NCBI GenBank assembly: GCA_041844335.1
Contig: JBGZAX010000071.1
Coordinates: 1 to 7,012, forward strand
Direction of reading: 5' to 3'
Source of the DNA: CAUUFM01 sp041844335
GTDB taxonomy: Bacteria; Bacillota; Clostridia; Lachnospirales; Lachnospiraceae
Length of the DNA: 7,012 nt
The translations under genes were made by a program, and so were the position numbers. Below are positions 1-6,961 of this stretch, piece by piece (the first letter of the stretch is position 1; each line of letters starts with the position of its first letter). A model generated the notes under the pieces. That model saw only the letters and a program-made list of their open reading frames with translations, made no database searches and had not been told where the DNA came from.

Positions 1-1076
1 CCAAAGCTCTTGTTAAAGATATTGAGGAATTAAAGTATATAAGCTATACTGTAGAGGATGTAGACGGCTTATCGGCTCCTACCAAGCTTAAAAATTCAAA
101 GATATTTAAGCCGTTTGAGTCCATAGTAAAAATGTATGGTTTGCCTGCATACTCGGAAATTGATCCGACAGCCTTTGTGGCGCTCAGCTATTCATTTATT
201 TTCGGTGCGATGTTCGGAGATGTCGGTCAGGGTGCATTTTTGGTGTTATTGGGGCTTTTATTGTTTTTTAGAAAAAAGATGCAGTTGGGAGCAGCTTTAT
301 CATTTGCCGGTGTGTTTTCAGTATTTTTCGGTTTTATGTACGGCAGTGTATTCGGATTTGAAAACCTGATAGATCACGTTTGGTTAAAGCCTATCAGTGC
401 AATGACGAATTTGCCGATACTCGGCAGACTTAACAAAGTCTTTGTTGCGGCGGTGTTATTCGGAATAAGCCTAATTTTTTTATCAATGATATTTAATATA
501 ATAAATTGTCTGAAAAACCGTAATATTTCTGCATTATTAACCGGGCACAATGCTTTTCCGGGGCTTGTATTTTACGGTACAGCCATTTGGATTTTGATAT
601 CTGTGATGAGCGGAAACAAAATACCTATGATAACAGGGCCATTGATGACTGCGCTGTTCGTTGTTCCGCTATTAATATTTATGTTTAAAGAACCTATAGG
701 ACACGTTATAGATAAAAAACCTTATAGGATTGAAAGTGTCGGAATGTTTATAGTGGAAAATTTCTTTGAGGTTTTTGAAATTTTGCTAAGTTATTTTTCA
801 AACACACTATCTTTTGTCAGAATCGGAGCATTTGCGGTTAGCCATGCGGCTATGATGGAGGTGGTAATGATGTTATCTGGCGTTGAAAGCGGACATCCGA
901 ACATAGTCGGAATAATTGCAGGCAATATTTTTATATGTGCTATGGAGGGGTTGATAGTGGGTATTCAGGTATTGAGGCTTGAATATTACGAGATGTTCAG
1001 CCGTTTCTACATAGGTAGCGGAAAAGAATTTAAATCATTTTTTATAAAGGATAATTTAGGAGGAATTAAAGAATGA
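1..1076 (+). CDS. ntpI: V/A-type ATPase subunit I, 3' part (5' end outside window)
   Basis: This is the membrane stator subunit, equivalent to eukaryotic subunit a. It forms the ion half-channels against the K ring and anchors the peripheral stalks. The frame is open from base 3 with no stop, so the ATG at 132 is an internal methionine. The residues around it, including PTKLKN, KPFESIVKMYGLP and EIDPT, are the conserved linker between the soluble N-terminal arm and the membrane domain. About 357 residues are present, roughly the C-terminal half of a family that usually has about 640-660. Several hydrophobic helices follow. The signature SNTLSFVRIGAFAVSHA carries one channel arginine (codon 819-821), and LRLEYYEMFSRFY carries the second (codon 975-977). 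These match the two essential arginines known from Enterococcus and Thermus subunit I. The stop overlaps the subunit K start by 4 bases (ATGA). Identification is firm; the symbol follows Enterococcus hirae naming. Confidence 0.96.
   Translation, partial: KALVKDIEELKYISYTVEDVDGLSAPTKLKNSKIFKPFESIVKMYGLPAYSEIDPTAFVALSYSFIFGAMFGDVGQGAFLVLLGLLLFFRKKMQLGAALSFAGVFSVFFGFMYGSVFGFENLIDHVWLKPISAMTNLPILGRLNKVFVAAVLFGISLIFLSMIFNIINCLKNRNISALLTGHNAFPGLVFYGTAIWILISVMSGNKIPMITGPLMTALFVVPLLIFMFKEPIGHVIDKKPYRIESVGMFIVENFFEVFEILLSYFSNTLSFVRIGAFAVSHAAMMEVVMMLSGVESGHPNIVGIIAGNIFICAMEGLIVGIQVLRLEYYEMFSRFYIGSGKEFKSFFIKDNLGGIKE
1058..1063 (+). promoter_or_regulatory. Strong ribosome binding site for subunit K
   Basis: A complete AGGAGG lies 9 bases before the ATG at 1073, inside the end of the subunit I gene. 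It is the best Shine-Dalgarno match in the operon. It precedes the one subunit needed in many copies per enzyme, which suggests that extra K is made by stronger translation initiation. Confidence 0.8.
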
Positions 1077-1519
1077 ACAATGTATTAATTCAAATTACTG
1101 TAGTGGTGGCTATGTTTTTGAGTATTGTTTTGCCGGTGACAATGTTTTTAAAGAGCAATAATAAGACAAGATTTAATTATAAGATACATTTATTAGTGAA
1201 TACCGTATTGTTTTTCGGGATGTTATTGGTGGCTACAGGTGCAACATTAAGCAACGGTCTTACGGTCTTAGCGGCGGAAACTGATGCGGTATCAGGCGGA
1301 GGGCTTGCTACCGGTCTCGGATATCTTGGAGCGGCAATGGTTACAGGACTTTGCGGAATAGGTGCAGGTATAGGCGTTTCCGGATCTGCAAGTGCGGCTA
1401 TCGGAGCCGTAAGCGAAGATCCTGCAATTTTCGGAAAATCTATGATTTTTGTTGCAATGGCGGAGGGAATCGCTCTTTATGGCCTTATTATTACATTTAT
1501 GATTTTAGGTAAACTATAA
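1073..1519 (+). CDS. ntpK: V/A-type ATPase subunit K (membrane ring proteolipid) with N-terminal extension
   Basis: This is the rotor-ring subunit that carries ions across the membrane. Residues 79-148 form one canonical glycine/alanine-rich helical hairpin: helix about 79-106, polar loop with SEDP near 114-117, then a helix with MAEGIALYGLII. E131 is the ion-binding carboxylate. Ahead of it are about 70 further residues with two hydrophobic segments (about 4-26 and 39-67), joined by a basic loop (KSNNKTRFNYK, 27-37). There is no acidic residue before E69. At 148 residues it is about twice a single-hairpin K and close to the two-hairpin Enterococcus form, but the first half does not look like a normal ring hairpin. 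The region around VLAAET (65-70) could serve as a signal-peptidase site, which would leave an 80-residue mature protein; this is inference. Positions equivalent to the sodium ligands of bacterial c-rings hold V102 and G132, favouring protons. The start is fixed by AGGAGG 9 bases upstream. Confidence 0.95.
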   Translation: MNNVLIQITVVVAMFLSIVLPVTMFLKSNNKTRFNYKIHLLVNTVLFFGMLLVATGATLSNGLTVLAAETDAVSGGGLATGLGYLGAAMVTGLCGIGAGIGVSGSASAAIGAVSEDPAIFGKSMIFVAMAEGIALYGLIITFMILGKL

Positions 1520-1827
1520 TGAAAATGTTTTTAATCAGCGATAATATTGATACCTTGACAGGTATGCGGCTTGTGGGTGTGGACGGTGTGATTGTTCGTA
1601 CAGATGATGAGATGAAGTCTGCCATTGATACTGCATATAGTGATGAAGAGATAGGAATATTATTAATTACCGAAAAGCTTTGCTTAAAGTATAGGGATAT
1701 GGTCAATACTGTAAAATTGGATCACAGTACACCAATACTTATTGAAATTCCTGATAGACACGGAACAGGCAGAAGAAAAGATTTTATTACATCATTTGTC
1801 AGTGAATCTATTGGGCTTAAACTGTAG
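1519..1827 (+). CDS. V/A-type ATPase subunit F (central shaft)
   Basis: This small soluble subunit binds subunit D in the central rotor shaft and can modulate ATP hydrolysis. Enterococcus hirae calls the equivalent gene ntpG, and other species use F. The 102 residues match the usual family length. An N-terminal Rossmann-like start (MKMFLISDN, then GMRLVGVDGVIV) is followed by GILLITEKL near 46-54 and the hallmark PILIEIPDRHGTGR at 72-85. The C-terminus is ESIGLKL. The start shares one base with the subunit K stop (TAATG), with only a weak AGGT at 1507-1510 upstream, so translation probably depends on ribosomes finishing K. The ATG at 1525 is an alternative start two codons later, but the first ATG fits the junction better. 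Confidence 0.94.
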   Translation: MKMFLISDNIDTLTGMRLVGVDGVIVRTDDEMKSAIDTAYSDEEIGILLITEKLCLKYRDMVNTVKLDHSTPILIEIPDRHGTGRRKDFITSFVSESIGLKL

Positions 1828-1832
1828 GAGAG
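1826..1832 (+). promoter_or_regulatory. Ribosome binding site for subunit E
   Basis: AGGAGAG sits a few bases before the ATG at 1837 and overlaps the TAG stop of subunit F (1825-1827). It supports the chosen start of subunit E and translational coupling between F and E. Confidence 0.7.
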
Positions 1833-1836
1833 ATTT

Positions 1837-2427
1837 ATGAATGTAGAGCATAAATTAGATATTTTTTATAGGAAATCCATTGATGCTACCACAAAGGAAG
1901 TGGATTTGGATATAGCTGAATATGAGGAGCAGCTGAATAAAGAGCTGGAGATCTATGATCTTAAGAAAAAAGAAGATTCGGTGATTAGAATTAATCAGCA
2001 AAAAATGAAAATAAACAGTGCTTTTAACAAAGAATTTTCCGATAATATGTGGACAAATAAGAGCCGACTTGCAAAGATAAGAACATCTTTAAGAGAGGAG
2101 CTGTTTGACAGCGTAAAGAAAGAAATAATTGAGCATAAGAGAAAATCCTGTTATATAGAGGAGTTAAATGACAGCATATTGGATGTTATTGAAATTGCGA
2201 ATAATGAAAAAATCATCTTTTATTTTAACATTGATGATATGAATTTGTTGGATAAGCTTAAAATCCCTGAAAATTCCGATATTTTAGAGGCTGATATTAA
2301 TTTGATCGGCGGTTTCAGGGCTATTGTACCCTCGCAAAATATTATGATTGATAAAAGCTATGCAACTGCATTGCAGAAACAGGAAAATGATTTTTATTAT
2401 GAAATAGGAGACGGTGAATTTATATGA
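1837..2427 (+). CDS. ntpE: V/A-type ATPase subunit E (peripheral stalk)
   Basis: Subunit E pairs with a small coiled-coil partner (G/H type) to form the peripheral stalks that hold the A3B3 head still against rotation. The 196 residues are normal for the family. Residues about 15-105 are highly charged and helical, rich in Lys, Glu and Leu, as expected for the coiled-coil arm. Residues about 110-196 make the globular head that docks on subunit B. The conserved C-terminal signature is IGGFRAIVPSQNIMIDKSYATAL at 157-179; other members have GG..., a short strand and VDNS-F/Y-ETRL here. Sequence conservation in this family is low, so the call rests on this motif, the length and the position between F and A. 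The stop overlaps the subunit A start by 4 bases (ATGA). No partner G/H gene lies next to it. Confidence 0.9.
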   Translation: MNVEHKLDIFYRKSIDATTKEVDLDIAEYEEQLNKELEIYDLKKKEDSVIRINQQKMKINSAFNKEFSDNMWTNKSRLAKIRTSLREELFDSVKKEIIEHKRKSCYIEELNDSILDVIEIANNEKIIFYFNIDDMNLLDKLKIPENSDILEADINLIGGFRAIVPSQNIMIDKSYATALQKQENDFYYEIGDGEFI

Positions 2428-4187
2428 ATAAGCAATCCAAGATTTCAGGTATAAATGGTCCTATCATATATATCAATGAAAACACAGGATTTAAAATGTC
2501 GGAAATGGTTTATGTCGGAAATGAACGTCTTATAGGTGAGGTCATTTCTTTAAACTTAAGTACCACGACTATTCAAGTATTTGAAGATACCACATCATTA
2601 AAGCTGGGAGAGGTCGTGGAAGGGTCAGGTCAGTCTACCTTTGCGATGCTGGGACCGGGAATATTGAATAATATTTTTGACGGAATTCAAAGACCGTTAT
2701 CCGCTTTTGCAAAATCAGGAGATATTTTTATAAACAGGGGTCTTAGTGTGGACAACATTGACACCGCTTTGAAATGGAAGGTGGAAATAAAGGTCAATGT
2801 CGGTGATGAAATAAGTGAGGGGCAAATAATTGCAACGACTCAAGAAACCAGTAGTATTGAGCATAGAATAATGTGTCCCGTAGGAATGTCGGGAACTGTT
2901 GTAAGTGTTGCCAAAAATGGTGATTATACAGTACTTGATACCATAGTGGAGATAAAAAACCGATCGGGCGAAGTGAAAAATATTTGTATGATGCAAAAGT
3001 GGCCTATCAGAATACAGCGTCCCGTGAATAAGAGAATAAACACAAAAATACCGCTGATTACAGGTCAGAGAATAATAGATACTATGTTTCCCATTGCAAA
3101 GGGTGGAAGTGCGGCTATTCCAGGAGGCTTCGGTACCGGAAAAACTATGACGCAGCACCAAATAGCCAAATGGGCAGATGCCGATATCATTGTATATATA
3201 GGCTGTGGTGAGCGTGGAAATGAGATGACTCAGGTATTAGAAGAATTCGGAGAGCTTGTGGATCCTAAGAGCGGAAAACCCTTAATGGAACGTACCGTTC
3301 TTATAGCCAACACATCAAATATGCCTGTAGCATCAAGAGAGGCATCTATTTATACCGGTATTACCGTTGCCGAATATTATAGAGATATGGGCTATGATGT
3401 TGCTATAATGGCAGATTCCACCTCAAGATGGGCTGAGGCTTTGCGTGAGCTTTCTGGAAGAATGGAAGAAATGCCTGCAGAAGAGGGATTTCCGGCATAT
3501 TTGGCATCCAGATTGTCTGCGTTTTATGAACGTTCCGGAATGGTTGAAAATTTAAATGGCAGCCTTGGCAGTGTCAGCATAATAGGTGCAGTTTCTCCAC
3601 AGGGAGGTGATTTTTCAGAGCCTGTTACTATGAACACTAAAAGATTTATAGGGTGTTTTTGGGGTCTTGACAAGTCCTTAGCCTATGCAAGGCATTTCCC
3701 TGCAATATCATGGCTGTCAAGCTACAGCGATTATTTATCTGAATTAAGACCTTGGTATGAAGAAAATGTAAATTTCGAATTTATAAATCACAGAAATAAA
3801 TTAATGAAGATATTAAACAAGGAAAATTCACTTATGGAAATAGTGAAGCTTATCGGCAGTGATGTTCTGCCCGATGAACAAAAACTTATACTTGAAATTT
3901 CAAAGGTGATAAGAATAGGATTTTTACAACAAAATGCCTTTCACGAATGGGATACCTGTGTACCTATGGACAAGGAATTTAATATGATGGATATTATTCT
4001 TTATCTGTATGACAAGTCAAAGCTTTTGATAGACAGGAGCATATCTATGTCCGTATTACTGAAAGAGGACATTTTTGAAAAGCTGATAGCTGTAAAGTAC
4101 GATGTTCCTAATGATAAACCGGAAATGTTTATGGAATATAAGAAAAAAATAGATGATTTTTACAATAAAATCTTAAGTGAGAACTGA
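2424..4187 (+). CDS. ntpA: V/A-type ATPase catalytic subunit A
   Basis: This is the catalytic subunit of the soluble head, where ATP is hydrolysed or made. The 587 residues match the family (about 580-595). Residues 1-70 are the N-terminal beta-barrel. Residues about 115-195 are the bulge (non-homologous) insertion found in A but not in B or F-type beta; it ends near PIRIQRPVNKR. The P-loop is GGFGTGKT at 234-241 with K240. The catalytic glutamate is E263 in GCGERGNEM. The Walker B aspartate is D331 in VAIMADSTSRWAEALRE. PAEEGFPAYLASRLSAFYER (351-370) and GAVSPQGGDFSEPV (388-401) are further A-subunit signatures. The helical C-terminal domain begins near 430. All key residues are present, so the enzyme should be active. 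The start overlaps the end of subunit E, with GGTGA at 2413-2417 as a modest ribosome binding site. The gap to subunit B is 10 bases. Confidence 0.98.
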   Translation: MNKQSKISGINGPIIYINENTGFKMSEMVYVGNERLIGEVISLNLSTTTIQVFEDTTSLKLGEVVEGSGQSTFAMLGPGILNNIFDGIQRPLSAFAKSGDIFINRGLSVDNIDTALKWKVEIKVNVGDEISEGQIIATTQETSSIEHRIMCPVGMSGTVVSVAKNGDYTVLDTIVEIKNRSGEVKNICMMQKWPIRIQRPVNKRINTKIPLITGQRIIDTMFPIAKGGSAAIPGGFGTGKTMTQHQIAKWADADIIVYIGCGERGNEMTQVLEEFGELVDPKSGKPLMERTVLIANTSNMPVASREASIYTGITVAEYYRDMGYDVAIMADSTSRWAEALRELSGRMEEMPAEEGFPAYLASRLSAFYERSGMVENLNGSLGSVSIIGAVSPQGGDFSEPVTMNTKRFIGCFWGLDKSLAYARHFPAISWLSSYSDYLSELRPWYEENVNFEFINHRNKLMKILNKENSLMEIVKLIGSDVLPDEQKLILEISKVIRIGFLQQNAFHEWDTCVPMDKEFNMMDIILYLYDKSKLLIDRSISMSVLLKEDIFEKLIAVKYDVPNDKPEMFMEYKKKIDDFYNKILSEN

Positions 4188-4197
4188 GGAAGAATAA

Positions 4198-5580
4198 ATG
4201 GCTGTTGAATATTTAGGTTTAAGTAAAATAAATGGTTCTATAGTGGTACTTGAAAATGTAAAGGATGCATCCTATGATGAAATTATTGAATTCACGGTAG
4301 ACGATACGGAAAAAAAGCTTGGCAGAATTATAGGATTATATGAAGATAAGGTGGTGGTTCAGGTCTTTGAAAGCACTGATAATATGTCTTTGGACAATGT
4401 TAGAAGCAGGCTTACGGGAAGTCCTATGCAAATTACTTTATCAACGGATATCTTAGGTCGCAGCTTTAACGGTATAGGAAAACCTATTGATAATTTACCT
4501 CCTATTTTTGCAGGTAAAAAATATAATATTAACGGCTTGCCGCTTAATCCGATGCAGAGAATTTATCCGAGAAACTATATTAACACGGGCTTTTCCGCCA
4601 TTGACGGCTTGACTACATTAATCAGAGGACAAAAGTTGCCCATATTTTCAGGAAACGGACTGCCGCACGACAGGCTTGCATCACAATTGGTGTGTCAGGC
4701 GGGAATTGAGGGTTCGGGAGATGACTTTGCCATTGTTTTTGCCGCAATGGGTGTTAAAAATGACGTTGCCGCATATTTTAAGCAAAGCTTTGAAGAAAAT
4801 AATGTGAGTAATCACGTTGTGATGTTTATAAATCTTGCGAACGATCCTGTAGTTGAAAGACTGATTACTCCTAAAATTGCCTTAACCGCTGCCGAATACC
4901 TTGCCTACGAATGCGATATGAATATCCTTGTAATTTTAACTGATATCACCTCTTATTGCGAGGCTATGCGTGAGATCTCATCAGGTCGAGGAGAAATCCC
5001 CTCAAGAAAGGGGTATCCGGGGTATTTGTACAGTGAGCTTGCGGTGCTTTATGAGAGAGCGGGAATTGTAAAGGGAAGTAAGGGCAGCGTCACACAAATT
5101 CCCATATTAACTATGCCGAATGATGATATTACACATCCGATTCCCGACCTAACGGGTTATATCACGGAGGGGCAGATAGTGCTTGACAGAAATCTGAACG
5201 CAGCCGGTGTTTATCCGCCCATCAGCGTACTTCCGTCATTATCAAGACTTATGAAGGACGGGATAGGAGAGGGCTATACCAGAGCGGATCATCAGGATCT
5301 TGCAAATCAGCTGTTTTCCTGCTATGCAAAGGTTTTTGATGCAAGAAATTTAGCATCTGTCATCGGTGAGGATGAATTAAGTGCTACTGATAAGAAATAT
5401 CTGGAATTCGGGCGTGCATTTGAGCAGGAATATATTTCTCAAAGAAGTGATGAGAACCGTACTATTGAGGAAACATTGAATAAAGGCTGGGAATTGCTGT
5501 CTATTTTACCTATCAAGGAGCTTGACAGAATTGATACCAAGCTTTTAGAAAAATATTATGTGAAAAAAGATGAGAATTAA
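4198..5580 (+). CDS. ntpB: V/A-type ATPase subunit B (regulatory, non-catalytic)
   Basis: Subunit B alternates with A in the head and completes each active site. The 460 residues are the usual length. The N-terminal barrel covers about 1-75. The P-loop position is occupied by SGNGLPHDRLASQ (151-163), the degenerate sequence typical of B, so it lacks the GKT lysine and does not hydrolyse ATP. LTDITSYCEAMREIS (247-261) and GYPGYLYSELAVLYERAG (272-289) are family signatures. ILTMPNDDITHPIPDLTGYITEGQIV (303-328) is also strongly conserved. The arginine finger is R350 in LPSLSRLM, at the same number as in Enterococcus hirae B. A helical domain follows, and the tail is Lys-rich. The start is supported by TGAGGA (4185-4190) seven bases upstream, which includes the stop of A. 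The gene ends with tandem stops (TAATAA, 5578-5583). Confidence 0.98.
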   Translation: MAVEYLGLSKINGSIVVLENVKDASYDEIIEFTVDDTEKKLGRIIGLYEDKVVVQVFESTDNMSLDNVRSRLTGSPMQITLSTDILGRSFNGIGKPIDNLPPIFAGKKYNINGLPLNPMQRIYPRNYINTGFSAIDGLTTLIRGQKLPIFSGNGLPHDRLASQLVCQAGIEGSGDDFAIVFAAMGVKNDVAAYFKQSFEENNVSNHVVMFINLANDPVVERLITPKIALTAAEYLAYECDMNILVILTDITSYCEAMREISSGRGEIPSRKGYPGYLYSELAVLYERAGIVKGSKGSVTQIPILTMPNDDITHPIPDLTGYITEGQIVLDRNLNAAGVYPPISVLPSLSRLMKDGIGEGYTRADHQDLANQLFSCYAKVFDARNLASVIGEDELSATDKKYLEFGRAFEQEYISQRSDENRTIEETLNKGWELLSILPIKELDRIDTKLLEKYYVKKDEN

Positions 5581-5597
5581 TAAAAGGGTGTTTTAAT

Positions 5598-6221
5598 ATG
5601 GATATCAAGAGCTTCCCGACAAAGGGCAATTTGATAGCGGCTAAGAACTCATTGGCTTTGGCTAATATGGGTTATTTGTTAATGGATAAAAAGAGAAATA
5701 TCTTAATACGTGAGCTTATGAGTCTCATTGATGCGGCTCAGGAGGTGCAAAATGAGATAGACTCCGTTTTTTTAGGTGCTTATGAAGCTTTGCAGAATGC
5801 AAATATTAATATTGGTATAGACAAGGTGCAAAATTTAGCTTATACTATACCTATAGATACGGGTATAAGAATAAAGCTCAGAAGTATAATGGGTACTGAA
5901 ATTCCTATGGTTTTTGATGAAATAAGTGATAAAATTTATCCGCACTATACCTTTTATTCTACGACGGAATCTATAGATAAGGCAAGGATACGCTTTAAGA
6001 AAGTAAAAAAGTTGATTATTCAATTGTCTACTATAGAAACCAGCGCCTATAGGCTGGCTATAAGCATAAAGAAAACGCAAAAAAGAGCTAACGCTCTTCA
6101 AAATATCACAATTCCTTATTATATGGAATTGGTTAAAAACATAAGTAATGCATTGGAAGAAAAGGAAAGAGAAGAATTCTCACGGCTTAAGATAATAAAA
6201 AGTAAAAAAGAGAATAATTGA
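5598..6221 (+). CDS. ntpD: V/A-type ATPase subunit D (central rotor shaft)
   Basis: Subunit D is the long coiled-coil axle that turns inside the A3B3 head and, with F, transmits torque to the membrane ring. The 207 residues fit the family. The N-terminus has the conserved FPTKGNLIAAKNSLALANMG (6-25) and LLMDKKRNILIREL (27-40), which start the first long helix. The middle has the short loop IMGTEIPMV (97-105). The returning helix runs from about 125 to 200 and includes RANALQNITIPYY (163-175) and LEEKEREEFSRLK (186-198), both hallmarks of the family. A basic Lys-rich tail ends the protein. The start follows subunit B by 17 bases, with AGGGTG at 5585-5590 as ribosome binding site. It is the last ATPase gene here; nth follows after 4 bases. 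Confidence 0.96.
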   Translation: MDIKSFPTKGNLIAAKNSLALANMGYLLMDKKRNILIRELMSLIDAAQEVQNEIDSVFLGAYEALQNANINIGIDKVQNLAYTIPIDTGIRIKLRSIMGTEIPMVFDEISDKIYPHYTFYSTTESIDKARIRFKKVKKLIIQLSTIETSAYRLAISIKKTQKRANALQNITIPYYMELVKNISNALEEKEREEFSRLKIIKSKKENN

Positions 6222-6225
6222 TCAA

Positions 6226-6867
6226 ATGAGATTTAAGAAAAGAACCTTAGAAATATTGGAAATTTTGCATAATAATTATCCGGTTGAGATTGAATGTTAT
6301 CTTGATTATGATGAACCTTGGCAATTACTGGTGGCTACCATTTTAAGTGCACAGTGTACTGATAATATGGTAAATAAGGTCACAAAAAGTCTGTTTAAGA
6401 AATATGATACGCCGAGGGCATTATATAATGCTGATATTAAAGAGCTTGAACAAGACATACATTCTACAGGCTTTTATAAGAATAAGGCAAAAAATATAAA
6501 GGGCTGTATGAGGGTCTTGTGCGAAGAATACAATGAAGAGGTTCCCTGTGACATTGATCTTTTAACAAGAATGCCCGGAGTCGGAAGAAAGACTGCGAAT
6601 GTTGTCAGAGGAGCTGTTTTTAAAGAACTGAGTGTGGTTGTGGATACTCATGTAAAGAGAATTTCAAACAGACTTAAGCTTACCGAAAATTCGGATCCTG
6701 TGAAGATAGAGTATGATCTGATGAGAGAACTTCCGAAAAGTGAATGGATAGCGATAAATATTATGCTGATAGCATTCGGAAGGGATAAGTGCAAGGCGAT
6801 TAATCCGATCTGCAATGATTGTATATTGGGTGATTATTGTAGTTTTATAAAACAAAAGGAGAAATAA
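6226..6867 (+). CDS. nth: Endonuclease III (DNA glycosylase/AP lyase)
   Basis: This base-excision repair enzyme removes oxidised pyrimidines from DNA and cuts the strand at the resulting abasic site. The 213 residues match Escherichia coli Nth (211). LLVATILSAQCTD (34-46) is the conserved early helix. The helix-hairpin-helix is MPGVGRKTANVV (116-127) with K122 as the catalytic lysine. VVDTHVKRISNRL (138-150) carries the catalytic aspartate D140. The C-terminal cluster C189-X6-C196-X2-C199-X5-C205 is the standard [4Fe-4S] site. All catalytic and metal residues are present. The start lies 4 bases after the subunit D stop and has no good Shine-Dalgarno sequence; the nearest purine run, around 6208-6214, is too distant. 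Translation therefore probably relies on coupling to ntpD. Nothing in its sequence links it to ion transport, and the shared transcript may only reflect genome packing. Confidence 0.97.
   Translation: MRFKKRTLEILEILHNNYPVEIECYLDYDEPWQLLVATILSAQCTDNMVNKVTKSLFKKYDTPRALYNADIKELEQDIHSTGFYKNKAKNIKGCMRVLCEEYNEEVPCDIDLLTRMPGVGRKTANVVRGAVFKELSVVVDTHVKRISNRLKLTENSDPVKIEYDLMRELPKSEWIAINIMLIAFGRDKCKAINPICNDCILGDYCSFIKQKEK
6856..6861 (+). promoter_or_regulatory. Strong ribosome binding site before the 29-codon ORF
   Basis: AAGGAG lies within the last codons of nth, 6 bases before the ATG at 6868. The motif and spacing are near ideal and much better than those of nth itself. This is the main evidence that the short ORF is translated. 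Confidence 0.7.
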
Positions 6868-6957
6868 ATGAAAAAACATAGAAGACTGATAGCTACTATA
6901 GTGGCTGTAATAATAATTTTAGCTATGGTATTGCCGATGCTTGCAGGTCTTTTTTAA
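6868..6957 (+). CDS. Putative 29-residue single-span membrane microprotein
   Basis: A short ORF starts on the base directly after the nth stop. The product has a basic head (MKKHRR) followed by about 22 hydrophobic residues (LIATIVAVIIILAMVLPMLAGL) and ends in Phe. This is the layout of a single-span membrane microprotein with its N-terminus inside, or of an uncleaved signal-anchor. There is no recognisable catalytic motif and almost no C-terminal tail. The ideal AAGGAG six bases upstream, the abutting position after nth and the clean charged-then-hydrophobic pattern favour a real gene. I recall similar tiny basic-plus-hydrophobic ORFs in Clostridia but cannot name a family or function. Alternatives are a leader-like peptide for the next gene or a non-functional ORF. 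Confidence 0.6.
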   Translation: MKKHRRLIATIVAVIIILAMVLPMLAGLF

Positions 6958-6961
6958 GTAA

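Noticed and set aside
136..369. Plus-strand ORF of 77 codons inside subunit I
   Set aside because: It is an out-of-frame shadow of the conserved subunit I reading frame.
1497..1706. Minus-strand ORF of 69 codons opposite the K/F junction
   Set aside because: It is antisense to the well-supported subunit F gene, with low-complexity Ser/Ile content and no motif.
2715..3161. Minus-strand ORF of 148 codons opposite ntpA
   Set aside because: It lies wholly antisense to the conserved catalytic gene, including its P-loop region. Its Cys/His/Tyr-rich translation looks like no protein family and it has no supporting start context.
3665..3685. Possible promoter: TTGACA within ntpA followed by TATGCA
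   Set aside because: The spacing is too short (about 11 bases) and the site lies in conserved coding sequence.
4648..4686. Subunit B seemed to have lost its P-loop (SGNGLPHDRLASQ)
   Set aside because: This degenerate sequence is normal for the non-catalytic B subunit and is not a sign of decay.
5522..5559. Possible internal promoter: TTGACA at 5522-5527 and TATTAT at 5554-5559
   Set aside because: The spacing of 26 bases is far from the 16-18 needed by the housekeeping sigma factor.
5835..6101. Minus-strand ORF of 88 codons opposite ntpD
   Set aside because: It is antisense to the conserved subunit D gene and its translation has no recognisable domain.
6664..6879. Minus-strand ORF of 71 codons opposite the end of nth
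   Set aside because: It is antisense to the iron-sulfur region of nth, and its composition is what reversed AT-rich coding DNA would give.
6930..6957. Possible intrinsic terminator: six T's near 6950-6955 at the end of the microprotein ORF
   Set aside because: No stable stem precedes the T-run; I find only a 3-base TGC/GCA pairing. The T's encode the last residues of the ORF.
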